Shown: in pieces, positions 23,513 to 37,000 of the stretch
Position numbering within the stretch: the stretch's first letter is position 1
Layout: the number at the start of each line of letters is the position of its first letter
Source of the DNA: Fratercula arctica
Lineage: Eukaryota > Chordata > Aves > Charadriiformes > Alcidae
NCBI GenBank assembly: GCA_947846985.1
Contig: CANTUZ010000024.1
Location: 1,903,046-1,967,045 of the forward strand
Direction of reading: 5' to 3'
Length of the DNA: 64,000 nucleotides
The notes under the pieces: model-generated
Database searches by the model: none
What the model was told of the DNA's origin: nothing
What the model saw: only the letters and a program-made list of their open reading frames with translations
Program-made: the position numbers and the translations under genes

Positions 23513-25039
23513 TGACTTAATAGCAAACAAAACACTAGTTTAAATCGAGTGTACGTAGTACACTGTTTACAGCAATGAAGCGGCAACACGTTTAGACGCG
23601 ACCAACCTCCTCCCTCCCGCCCGCTGCCCGGCCGGGGGTTCAACATCGCCACGTTTAAGTGGGTGCCGTAAGCACAGAGGTTATTCGGGACGATAAAAAA
23701 AAAACGAGAAGTCGAACGTGGATGAAATGTTACAAAGCGGGAGGGGAAAAAAAAACCAAACCAAAACAAACCAACAACAAAAAAAAAAAACCACAACAAA
23801 AAAAAAAAAACTAAAAAAAGAAAGGAAAACCAAAACGACAAAGAAAATGAAATTTCCACAAAAATAAAGAGATTCTCTTGAAGTTATGGGACTAAGGGAG
23901 AATTAAGGTTGCGTGTTAAACACTGAGGAATCGGCCATTAAAATGGCTACGCACAGTTAGGTCCGTTTTCCTAAAGGATGCCTTTAATGTGGTCCATACG
24001 ATACAAGCCAGCTAAGGATCCGAAACGACTCACCATGGTGGGGGGGGGGGGGGGGGGGCGACAGGGGGGGACACGGCTGGCACAGCCCCGGGGCCACAGG
24101 CACATGGAGAAGGGCCAGAAAAAAACCCCAACCCAACCAAAAAAAAAAAAAAAAAAAAACAAACCCAAAAAATCCCCAACCTGAAATCCACGACAAGACA
24201 GAAAACTCCTGCTTGGTGCGTCCCTGTTCCCAGAACCGGGGGCGGGGGGGGAGGGACAGGGTGAGGGGGGGGGTCCCGGGCGTCCCCAGCACGTTCCTCC
24301 CCGCCTGGGGAAGAGCCCCCAGAGCCCTTCGACGCCTCCGGTTTCACCTCCGCCTCTCCCTCGAGAAAAACCACAGCACTAATTTATCGACACCGGCGCT
24401 GGCATTCCAGAGAAGAGAGGGGGGGGGGGGGGGGGGGGGGGGGAGAGGGAAAAAAAAAACCAAAACAAAACAACAAAACACAACCCAAAACCTCCTGGAT
24501 TCGATTCTGCCCACCCGGTTCGAGGGGGAGGGAAAGGGGGGAGAGGAGAGGCGGCCGAAATCCGAAATTGCCTCCTTTCCGCCTCCTCCTCCGCAAGGAG
24601 CAGCGCAACGGGGACTCTTTGCCGGGGTGGGGGGGACACGGACACACACACGGAGGGGGCTCACCAGAGCTGCCAGGACCCAGGCGGCTCGCCCCCCCCC
24701 CCCGCCCCCTCCCCCTCCTCCTATCGGAAGGGCCCACGTTTGAAGTGAAGGTCTCACAAGTCTAAAAATCAAGTCAAATCACTCAAAAGACTCCGGATTT
24801 AGGACTAAAGAGGCGATTCCAATGGAGACGCGATTCGCTGGGAGACGCTAGTTTAAAGTTTCAGGAAAAAGACAGCACTCGTTGCAGTAATACCACAGGG
24901 CGGGTTCCCCCCCCACCCCGGCCCGCCCGCCCCCAGCCCTAGATTTCCTGCTACTCTTGGTTTTTTGTTTGAATTATAATACAATGTACATCCGCAGTAA
25001 CCATACTCCGGGCAGCGCCCCCGAGGAAGCCCCCGAGCG

Positions 25040-28000
25040 TCAGAAAGTCCATCGATCGTGTAGTTGGCTTTCGCTGCTGAAGCTGTTACTCGCTGAGGCC
25101 TCGGGGTTTTGCGTTTGCCGAGTCGAATCTTCCCCTTTTAAGCTCTTCCTGCAGACGGGACACGTGTCGTGCTGCCGGAGAAAGGAGGGAGTTGGAGGGA
25201 AACGCCAGCGGGGCGGCTGCTTTCCCCGCAGGGAGCCCCCCGTCGCGCACGCAGGGCAGGGCTCGGAGTTGGGGGAGCTCTGGGAGCAACCCCCCCCCCG
25301 AAACCACGGCGGCGGGTTCTTACCAGCTCTAACCAGGGCACGATGCAGTTGCTGTGGAAGAAGTGATTGCACGGTAACTGCCGAACCTGCTCCGCTACTG
25401 TGTAGTCCTCTTTGCACACCGGACACTCCAAACCCGTATCTGGAAGAGACGCGGAGAGGGGAGGAGGGTGAACCTTTAGCTCCCCGGGAAATGCCAAACT
25501 CCCACCTGTTGGCGGACAACCCTGCCAAAGGCAGCCAAAGAAATTCCTGACGTTCTCCGCGTACGACCAGCAACGAAAAAAGGAAAAAAAAAAAAAAAAA
25601 AAAAAGTCAAGCTACGGGTATTTTTTAGTCCTGCCAAAACCTCCTCGCGCGGAATAAGGATGGTTTTGCAAGGCCGGCAGGGGGACGCTTCCATCGCGCG
25701 CCCTCCTCCTGCTGCGCCATCGACCACAAGAGACGGCAAAAACCCCGATCCCTCTTCCTTCGTGGCCAGTCCGTAACGCGCAGGCAGACGGCCCGGCCGC
25801 GGGGACAGCGAGCCCCCGGCCTCTCTCGCTCGCCAGCCCTGCGCGGCCCCGGCTCCGGCAACGCCAACGGGCCAGAGCCAGCATTACAGCATGGAAATTC
25901 AGCTGCTTCTTGGCTCCCCAGACAAAAAGAAGAGACGCGGGTATATAAAAAGCACCGGATAAAAATAGCTGTTGTGGAAACGGCTTTTCTAATCAAACAG
26001 TTTGTCTTAACGGAGCATTTTAGTTTCCAGTAATAGAGTAGCTGGGAGGGAAAGGGATCCTTCGAGCCGGCTTCAGAGACAGTCTTCTGCAAACGCGGGG
26101 AGAAAAATCCCCGGGATGAGCTAATTGCAAAACCATAAACGTTAGGAGAAACCCACAGGTCTTTGCTGCCAGCTGCGCTGCAAGAACCTGCGCGTTTCAC
26201 GTGACATTTCCAGAGCGGTTCGGCAGGAATACGCTCGGAGCCTCGTCTACCAGCCCTGCCGCCAGCCAATTTGGAAGGGGAAAAAAGCAACGTGCCAAGC
26301 CCGGCTCTAACGAGACCATAAAGAACAGGCCAAACAGAAGGTTTCAGGAGAAGGTAAAGCCATCAGGGGGTCGGTAGGCCAGAAAAGCGGCGCTCAGGCG
26401 CTGCGCAAACCCTCTGCAGAAGGAATAGGGTCTTTGCTGATGGCCTGAATTGGTGGAGATCCGAGAGCCCCAGGAGAACCGAAGACCAGAGACGACGGCA
26501 GCAGCAAAGCTCAGGATCTCCTGAGCTGGAAGAGCCCAGTGTTCCCAGCTCAAGTCCAGGCAGGGACTGAGGACGGAACAGCCTCTGACCCTCCCGCATC
26601 AGCCCGCAGAGCACAAGGGCACAGCAAAGGGCCCGATCCTCAGCAGAAGGAGTGCGGGAGCTCAGGGGCTGAGTGACACCGGACGCTGGCGACCAATTTG
26701 ACCTACCAACTTGTTCCTGAGTTACTGTCACAGTCGGGAGAGACAAGATCTTCTCTTTGTCGGCTGGCGGCGGTCCTGTGTTTTCCAACTGCCCCAAGAG
26801 CTGTGAAGAAGAAAACAAGCGGAGCTCAGGGGTAGGGACACGGCTCCACCATGCGGACCATCGTTATACAAACACCAAGAGCGCTACGGCCCACAACCAA
26901 AGAGCACGAGCAGCTCAGTCCAGGCTGTCCCGGGGGCGGGGGGGGGGGGCTCTGACCTGCTCCTAAAGCCCCTGAAGTGACGGACATGGCCAGCATCCCA
27001 GGCAGGCCACGTCAAGGGCAGAAACGTTCCCGTTGCCCAACCCTAGGAGCAAGGTGGGGCCATCGCATCCCAGCTTCAATATCCAGTGCCCAAGCGACCG
27101 TCCCCTCCTCTGCAGCGACAGTTTTGGTGCTCAAACCTTCCTTTCGCACCTTGGCAATCCCACTTCTAACATCTCTGCCCACCAAACATTTTCTCTTGCA
27201 TCAACAGTCGGTGACTGAAGGGCCTGGGTGGGAAGGGAGACACTGCCACGGACACGGGAGAAGGTGTTAAGCTGCTCCTGGAGGATTCTGAACTGAACGG
27301 GAGTCAGCAGAGATGTTTTGAGAAGAGGAAGAACCTTGTACTGCAGAAACAAGGGAGACGGAGCACCTTCTGCCTCTCCCGGGACTCGACCAGGGTGTCA
27401 GGAGGAACGGGGCGACCTCCCAGGGCTACAAAGAGAAACTGCTTTAGTCGAGTTCCGCCACCAAGCCAAGGAGCCGCCAGCCCAAAGCCCGCGCTCCTGG
27501 GGATCTCCGTCTCCTGCGTGGAGCCTCTGACATTTAACACGGGCCGAGCTCCAGCCGCAGCGATGGTGCTGCCAGCACCTCTTTTCCTAGTGTTGTACTT
27601 TTGTGACTCACAGGAATTTTATACTGTTAAGACCTAGATTCACCGGGCAATCGGCTGAAATGGGTTGAAGCACAGTCAGGGAGAGCGCAGAGAAGCATTT
27701 GTAGGAGCCTCATTTAACTTTGGAGGCCACATTGAGAGGCCTGGGGTGGCACGAAACCCCGGGATGGGCAGGGCTGCTGCTCCAGACCCAGCGCGGACCC
27801 CAGCGGGAGCTGCCTATCCAGCCCAAATCCGAACCGCGACACCAACGCCATGGCACGGTGCTTGCCGGGGCTTGCTCGGTTCTCCTGGGCGTGGGGTGGG
27901 AGGAGGAAGGTGCTGTCTCCAAGCGGCCATGTGGGCTGCAGGCTCATTTTGGGAAGCGGTGAGTAAGGCGGGCGAGATGAGCGGGTGATGCAGCCCGGGA

Positions 28001-31000
28001 AGCCGGGGGCTACTCATGAATGGCAGCAGATGGCTTTGCCAGGCGCTTTCAGGAGGTGTCAGCATGACAGCAGCAGCCAAATTAGCTCTCAGTAAAGCAT
28101 TCGTCTGCTCTTCCCATCCCAGCAATGCCAACGCCCTGGAAGAGACTGTTTGTGGATGGAAGCCGGACAGCCCCGATCCTCAAGGGAGCCAGACAATGCT
28201 TCCAGGGAACGGACTCAGCTCATCCCTCCACAAACCACAGGGGGAAGTGGCTCATGGCTGCAAAGAGCTGAATTTGGCGAGAGATCCGGGGCTGATGCTG
28301 GGGATTTTAATCTTTGGCCTCTGCTCAGCCTGGGGGAAGGCACCTGCAAGCCTTGTACCACACGTGGGCTGACAAAGAGGTGAACCAAGATACTGTATTT
28401 CCACGGAATAAGGTCCGACCTCTGCTTCTAGACCCTCTGAAGAGTCAGGGAACAAGCAGCCACCAAGCCAGACACCTATGGCCTGTTCCTAGTCCTCATC
28501 CGAAACCCAGGGCTCGTCTCCAGTGGTGGGACGGACCAGAGAGGAGCACAGAAACTTCTAGGCACAGTTGAAGGCCCGGGTCAGCCAGCTTGGGACTTTC
28601 TCCACACACGTGGGTCTTACCTGGGTGACAATAGCATCGAGGCCGCTCTGTCCCCACGCATAGTCCCCAGGATTGGAGTGCAGCATCCCACTCCTGCAGA
28701 CAGGAGCAGAGTCAAGGAAACCATTTCACTCACCCTAAACCAGGCCCCGGGGTTTACACGATCCTCCCAGAGAAGCCACACTGGGGAGACAGAGCTCCTG
28801 GGCACCAGACCACTGGTGTGGACAGCCGCGATCAAAGCCACGGTCTAAACCACTCTTGCTACTCACCAGGAAAAAGGGTGTTGTGAGCCAGGAATCGCTG
28901 AGTTTGCAAAAAACCCCGCAAAGATCTGCTGTATTATTCTAAAGAGGGAGGAATCGAAAAGGAAAGAGAAAGAAAGAAAGAAAGAAGGAAAGAAAGAAAA
29001 AAAAAAAAGAACAAGTTGAGCAAACAAACACGTGGCAGCAGCAACAGTTCAGCAAGAACAGGCAGCAAAACACGAAATACTGCTCCGATCGATCGTGGCC
29101 ACGTCGCTGCAAGACTCAGGCCCAGGTAAATCCCTGCGCAGAAGGGCGAGCCCCGAGACAAGAGCTCGGAGGAAGGAGAGATGCTAACTCATCAGTGTGG
29201 GAGGGCTGGGAGAGGGAGAGGAAATGACTGAGTTTCCCAAGCACTGACTCGTTTCCCTGCGGTGAGGGTTGGCACCGGTACAGGCAAAACCCACCTTTCC
29301 CACGACGCAGCTTCGATTCCCACCCAGGGGGACAAATGGCAGAGCATCCAATGTGAAAACCTGCGTCTTCCGGGTTTGAGGGTCACCCACCATAACTGCC
29401 AGCATCCCACTTCATCAGGTTTCTCCCCAAGATCCCACATTTTTCCACTGATGAGGGAGGGAAACACTTCCAGGGGGTAATTTAGGCACTTACCCTTCGA
29501 TAGCAGGAGACCTGTCAGGGCGCGAGCTGCCCCGGGATCTGTACCTCCGCGTCATGGGCAATCGCGGGGGTCGGCTTGGTCCCCAGAGGTCGGCGTGAGC
29601 TTGGTGGCCCCTCTCATTGTCCCTGCTGTCTTGATCCAGTGAGCTGCTACTCAGAAAGGGTCTGAGGTCAGGAAAGAACATCGTGTGGTCCAAATGGTCC
29701 CAAAGCTGGGGGGAGAGAAAAAGGGAGACACAAACCACACAGGGCTCCATCACTAATCCCAATGACTCTGCTGCCGACACGGGGGCAGGGAAGTCCACCT
29801 CGACCAAAGCAATTGAGCAAATTCATATGGTTACCATGGCTCCCAGAAAAAAGTCTGGCAAAAATGCTTAATTATAGCCCAAGCTAATCAGCTGTCCCAC
29901 CCCCAGGAAGACCAACACGTCAGCTCTTTCCCCGCTATGTACAGATCCCAACAACATATATTTTGTTAAGTCACCCCAGGGCACCGCGAGGGTTGGTCTC
30001 TCTCTGCAAGGGCTGGAATTTGAGGAGAGAGAATGCTGGACGCCCAGGCCCCCACATCCATGGGCTCACTGAGTGCTCTGGGCCCTCGCAGCCACGGGTG
30101 GCAAATGGATGTGGCCGAAAGAACCAAAGTACAGCCCTGAGAAGGAGGGTTTGTGTCTCTGGTTGTGCCCTCCGCTTCAGCGTACCCGACACAGCAGGAC
30201 AGAGCAGCACGAAATGGGCAACAGTGAAAAGCCTCGCACATGTCACGCTGTTTTGTGGGTCCCTCCACGCGAGTAAAGCCATCTCCTGGCGCGACAGCAG
30301 CTCTGGTAGTGCAAAAACCCACCTGCTCCTTCAGCAAGTCAAATTGACAGCCCTGAGCCTCTCCGAGGGCAAGCAGGGACACAAATCAAGAGCTGCCAGG
30401 GGTCACCGATAGATCCCTGCAGAGCTCCTGGCTACGCACCCTGCTGCCAGCCTGCAGAGAAACCACGGTGCACAAAAACACCCAGGAACCCAGAGCATCC
30501 TCATCCCAAGCCACGGCTCCGAGCTGAGAGCCCCCTCGGTCACCCTCACCTGCAAAACCCATTTGGTTTTATTCCTTCCACAATTCAGATCACCCATGGC
30601 TTAAAGTAACAGCTGAGGAGGACACTGGAGATTTATGGTGTGGGAGTATGGAAAAAAAAAAAGAAAAAAAAAAAAAAAAAGAACTTAATTGTAGGACACA
30701 ACAAAACAAGGAGTACCAGACAAGAAACCCTCCGTGTGCCATGTGGTAGAGCTGCTGCTCATGCTCTGTACGCCCGGGCCTGGCTCCGCGCTGCTGAAGT
30801 AATATTGGAAGGAATGAAATGCCGCAGAGCGTAACACCAGGGCTGCTGTTCTCTTATTCGTACTAGACCCTCATCATGTGTTATGACACGATCAGAGTGG
30901 CTTAATTTCCGTTTCACACCAAATTAGCTCACTTGACACGTCTCTTCCATTGCCCGGTTCAATCCGGTATTGGAGGAAAAGGGAGAAGTCAAGTTTATGA

Positions 31001-34000
31001 CCTGCTCTGTGAATTAATACGAGAGTTCTGCTTGTTCTCCTGCGGGTTAGGATCAAGATACAGCTCTGCCTGCCTGCAGCCACGCTGCTGAGAAGACTTT
31101 CATTTATTATTAATCCTAAAAGCCATTTAAATTTACACAGCGTCTGTCATGCAGAGGCATCCCAAAGCTGTTTGTAAACCGTCACGCGGGCTATAAGCCG
31201 AGATCACTTTATCTCGCTGAAACGGGCATTTCTGGGATATGGCGCTGGGGAGGAGCAATATAAAGGCACCAGTTTTGTCTGGGAGATAAATGGATCCAGC
31301 TGAAGAAGGGAGGAGAGGCAAACCAGCCGTACGCGGGGAACGTGGAAGCAAACAGGAGGGATCCAGATCCGAAACACAAAGCTGTAGAGGAATTTCAGCT
31401 GTCTGGTGACCCTGTTTCTGGCACTGGAGGCAGTGGCTTTGCTGCAGCACCCAAAGAGGGCTCAGCAACAACGCAGCCCCCCCAAATCTACCCGGGGATA
31501 ACCACGGCCGAGGAGCCGTGACTCAAGACATCGGGAAGCTTTTCTGGCAGGACCAAGGAACAGTTCAAACTCCTCAATAACCAAGCAAACGAATAACCTG
31601 ATGTCTGAGCAAGGCCTGCGGGCAGAGGAGACATGTGGAAATTTTACTCCCATCTGTTTTACATGGCTCAGCTGAACTCCTGAAGGGAAACAGAGCCCGG
31701 AGAAACGGAGCCTGCAATCAGAGCCTAAAGCCGCCCTTCCTTCCCTGGGGTCTGCAAGAGGAGCTGCCGCCGCAGCCGGGAGCCTGGGGTGACTCAGGAG
31801 TGGCCACAGCATGAGTTCAGGGTGAGCATTCGCCAAGCTCAACTTGGGCTGTTGGAGACTTTAGGTAATGGGGTAAGAAAAAACACTTCCAGCCCTCGCT
31901 GCCCAACAGCCCGGGCTCTGAGGTCCACGCAGCTGAATGACAGGACGCGGTCTTTATTACGAATTTGGACTTTCTAGAAAGTTGCAGTTCTGGTAAAACT
32001 CAGAGCAGCAATGAGCAGGGAGGAAAGGGCAGTCAGGCAACACCCTCCCCGGCTGGTCACCGACACACGTCCCAGCATCTGCCAGCACCAGGGTGTCTGT
32101 CCTTCTTTTCCTGCCCTGCCCAGTGAGCAAACTTCTGGCAGTGTCAACAGTCTCCTTAAGATCTGCCAAGTTCCTGAAAACTCCTCGGAAGATGAGCTGT
32201 CCTTTTTACAAGGCAGCCAGCGAAGATGCCTTCACGTACTGCACCTGGAGCCGAGACTGAAAAACCTCTTCATGGCTAGTTTAAAAAAAAAAAAAAAAAA
32301 AAAACACAACCCAAAAAAACAAACAGCAAAACTCACCTCTGCAAACTGTGTGGATGGGCCGTCGTCTATGCCGCTGCCATCTAGAAAACTGAAGGAAAAC
32401 AGGCGAGTGAGAGCGGGGCACCCCTCCAGAAAGCAGCTCCCCGTCCGGGTTAAACACAGACTGGAGCGCGCGCGAGCAAGACAGTCCCCGTGTGGGCTGA
32501 GAGAGAAAGGGATGAGCAAACCCCGCCTGCCTGTGCCAACACAGCCGAGTCATTCCTAGGGACAGAAAAGGACTAGTAAAGTTAAAGTTAAAAGGCTTGT
32601 TTATGTGTTAGCACACTACGCACAACCTGACCGTGGAAGAAACCTGGTTTTTAAGCACCCGGATTCCGGAAGAGCCTCCTGAAAGGAGGCATTTGAGGTG
32701 GATCAAACGGGATCGTGCGCTGAGCGCCGCACAGGATCCCTCCAGTCTTGCCTTAAGTGACAGGTATACACTTTATATTTAAGAAGAGGACGTAGCATGA
32801 CATTAAGTCCTCTCCCCGTCCGCCAACTTTTGCTGCGGCACGTCTCGGATAGCAAAGGTTCCCGTCAGCTTTTCATCTTGCCTCCCCCCGACCCAAATAA
32901 AGCAGTTTTCTCAGCAATTACTCAAGACCGAATATAGTAAGGACTGAAAAGGCATCACTTTGGATCCCTAATTTGCCAGCAGCATGTTCTGCTGAGTGAC
33001 CAATGACCAAATCCTAGAGAGAAAAGGTATTTCTTTCTCTCTCAGCTTGAGCTGTGAGATTGGAGACGCCATCAGGAGCCTGAGCTGGGGCCAACAGAGG
33101 CAAAAAGGTACTGTGAGTCGCCGACATAACAGCTCGAGTCCTAAAAAATAGTGCTTTTCACTCTAACAGATGAAAGAAACAGGCCTGAAAAACCTGTAAG
33201 CGCTTTTGTTCACAGGGCCTTAATTCGCAACTCCCATCTCGGAAATCTTCACACCCCTCCACGTGGCTCTAGCACAAGACCAAGGGCCACTTGTATCTTC
33301 AGTCTCATCCGGTCCTAAGTCCAAATTCACACTAATATACGAGCTTTTCTTTTGCATTCCTTATTTTATCCTTGTTGTCCACAGTTTTTAGAAGCTTTAC
33401 ACCAGGCATTTTATGAACCCAGAGGGAATGTCAGTGAAGGGTAAAACAAGCAGTGCACGGACGGGTACGTTACCTGGAATCATCTGTGACTTCTTCGATA
33501 AAGCCAGATTCACATCTTGGGCAAGTGTACTCCTGTGAAGAGAGCGGAAACTGGTTTTAGCCACCCAGCACTTCACTTGCTATTTCAGGAAAAAGAGCTC
33601 AAAAAGCGCCAGGCCAGGAACGGAACGTGGATTCCTGAGCTCCACCTCCCTGCGAAGGCAGCCTGGAAGAGCAGTTTCGGTTTCATTAAGAGGGTTTTCA
33701 AAGCCCGGGGGTTTACAGCAGACATTCTTAACCTCAATTGACAATTGCGGAACAGAAAATACCACGACCAACGTGGCGATCCCGGGTTCGGCACCGGCGA
33801 ACGGAAGAGCTGCTCACAGGCAAGCGCGGAGGCAGCTGGAGCTGTTAGGAGCAGCGGGGAAGGCTTCTTTGGAGGAGAAAAGTTTCTCCATTTTCATGGC
33901 GAGAGCCCTCGTTTTGTCCCAGAGCTGTGGATCTGCTTCCATTTAGGGCAAAACATCGCCAAAATCAAAAAGCACCTCCAGATCCTCCCTCCCCAGCCCG

Positions 34001-37000
34001 TCCCACTGCAGGGCACAGGAGACAGAGCACTCCCAAAACCCACGCTCTGGGCATTGATTTTCCAACCCCTGACTTGTGAGGTCTCTGTCCCAAAATAAAT
34101 CCTCCTGGTAAGAGCCTTGCTTTCTCTACTCACGCTTCCCACACCACAGATAAAAACCCTGCCGGCATCGCTGGAACCACAGCCTCCAGCCCTCGGTGTC
34201 CAATCCTGCCACCTAGACCTGGAGCCAGATGAGGAAGAGGGAAGAGACGAGACACCCCAGTTGCTCCGCACAGCCCAGCTCCTCCTCCGAACTCCCGAGG
34301 CCCCGCCGAGCTCCAGGACCGATCGAATTCCCAGCGCAGCGTTACCAGAGTGCAGGTGAGACATCTCCCAGCCCTGTAACACAACGCCTTTGCCGAGGCA
34401 GCTCCAAATTCCCCCACATCTCTTTTTTTTTTTTTTTTTTTTTTTCTTTTCCCCCGCTATCGTGAAACGCAAGCTTTGCCTTCCCATCCCCATACGGCGC
34501 CGTATCACTTTCCCCCTGAACCTGCATTTCCCTGGGAATGGCACATAAGCCCTCTAGACACCTCAATTAATCTCATTTTGCTTCTTTTTTTTCCCCCTAA
34601 AGCAAAGCATTAGCTGGCAATATTTACCAGGTGCTGTGCTTACGCGGGGGCACGCCAGCTGGAGCAGCTTCAGGGATGGAGAAGAGCATGGGGGGGGGGG
34701 GGGGGGGGGGGCTGCCCCACAGCAGCTCCGCTCCCCAAACCTTTGGGATGCCCCAGCCTGCGACGGGAGAGGTGGAGCACCGGTTTTACACAAAAGCCCG
34801 TTTAGGCAGCCGAACATGGGGTGTATTTTCAAAAGAGCTCCAGCCTCCAGTATAATGGGAACTGATGGGTGATGAGCTCTTAAAAAAAGGGGGGGGGGGA
34901 ATTCGTCTGTGGCTTTCGGCTTTGCATTCATGAATTCCAAGGCTAACGAGAACAGACGCGCGGGTTTGGAAGAGGGATGTGCGTTGCTCGGTTCTGCGTA
35001 GGAGCAAATTGCAGGGCTCAATGCCCCCACGGAGAGCAAGCCCAGCTGCGTGGCCGGGAAGAGGTTGGGGGGGTGGGGGGTACAGCACGGAGCCACCCTC
35101 AAAGAAAAATTGCAACACAGGGAGGAAGAAGAAAAAAAAAAAAAAAAAAAAGAGCTCTTTTTTTGGGAAAAGGCTCTGTGAAACGCGGAGCGCTCTCAGG
35201 CGTCCCTCTTCAGAGAGGCCGGGTCTCAACTGCAAACTAGAAGCGAGGAGCACTGAATGCCTGGCGTTTCTTAAAAGCAATGAATAGCTACCGAATCCAA
35301 AGGTAGGCGCTAAAATACTGGGGTCAAAAAGCTCATTTCATACAAACCACCTCCTTTCAGCCCATCCCACCAGGCTTCAGAGTGATACCGAACCAGAAGG
35401 ACATTCTGCGCCGCCTAAAAATCCTTCGCTTAACTCATTTCCAGTATTTTCCATGTCAAAAACGACCACATTAGAAAGATTATTTCCCCCCCCCTCCGCC
35501 CTAAACTTAGCAGCAGGCCGTGCCATCGGGGACACTGCAGGTCTGATGTGTTTCTGGAAGCTTTTGAATGTTTCTTTTTATGTTATAATCTGTATGGAAA
35601 TTACCAGCATCTTGCCCAGAAGCTCGAATGTATAGTCAGAGCATGAAGAGAGATAAAAATGGCATTTGGGATAAATAGCAACAGGGGGGAGGGAGAAGGG
35701 AAACCAGAACAGACGCCGGGAGGTGGGTGGGATATTGCAGAGCCACTGCGTGCACGGAGCGGCACGAGCCCTTCGTCTCACCCCTCCACTTTCTGCGAGA
35801 GGTTTAGGGATGCATCGGGCAGCCCCGGTCTCTGCTGGGGCCTCCTGCAGAGAAGGAGCTCGATGGGGTGCCCCACGTCCCAAAAACCGCCACCGTGACC
35901 ATTTCGGTGAGCGCAGATTCCCCACGCAGGATCCAGCCACAGCACAAAGAAAAAGCCTTTCCAGGGAGAAATGTCGGCACCCTATGGCTACCATTCCCTT
36001 TCAGCCTGGTGCTCTGTGTTTCCCAGAAGGGAAAATAAAAGAAAATCCCACCAGGAGCCCTCGCCGCCCGCGGCCCTGCCCGACGGGAGCCCGCTGCGCC
36101 CCGCTCACGGGGGACGCAGGCTCGTTAGCTGGAAGAAAGCAGCCAGCTCACTTCCTAAGCAGCCAGAACCGGGTGGCACACACACGTCTAGCCTAAGTGC
36201 GTCTGGCAGGAGAGATGTCGCTAGACTTGATCCTACCTTGGGGCGGAAGCAATGGACTCTGTGGTGTTTCAGCCTCTGGTTTGGAATTCCGGATGCCCAG
36301 GTGGTCCCCAAGCCCCCAAAACAGAGGGAAAGCTGCAAATGCAATTCCAATTAAGAAGCAAGCGCAGCTGCGTGGCAGTAAACCAGTCGAAGTTTTGAGG
36401 TGCCGGCAGAAAACTAAATTTAAAGGCTACAAAGCACCAGGAGAAGCGATGTGCAGGTTGCTTTGGTCCATTCCACAGCGCGGTTTGGGTTCTCAGGCTG
36501 AAGAGGCGAAGCAAGGGACGTGGCCAGGCTCGGGCAGAGGCAGCGCTCATGCTTTCGCCCTGTCCATCACCCCACAGCAAGCCAGGAGCCACCAACTCCC
36601 CCCCGTCAGCGCCACATCCCGCTCAGGGGACACCACGGCGCCCAAACGCCAAGCGTCCCGTGCCATACCAACAAGGCCAGCGTCGCATGGCACGTCCCCG
36701 CCGCAGCCCAGCCTGTCCTGCCGGTTCAGCCCTTCCTCACCGCACTTTCAGCGCCATCAGCATCTTTCCGGCTGAGACACCAAACCCGAGCTGCTCCCGG
36801 CCACCGCGGCCGAGGGCCTGCAGGTAACGCTCTTGGTTTATCACCCTCACCCACAAGGTAGGGCTCAAACCATCCCCTTCTCATGTTCTCCTGACTATTC
36901 CAGCCACCAGGAACTTGGAGAGGAGGCATCAAAGCAAGTTCCCTGATCAGCAAGGCATGGACTGCGACGAAGGAGAGAGAATAAGGCAAGTTGAGAAGTT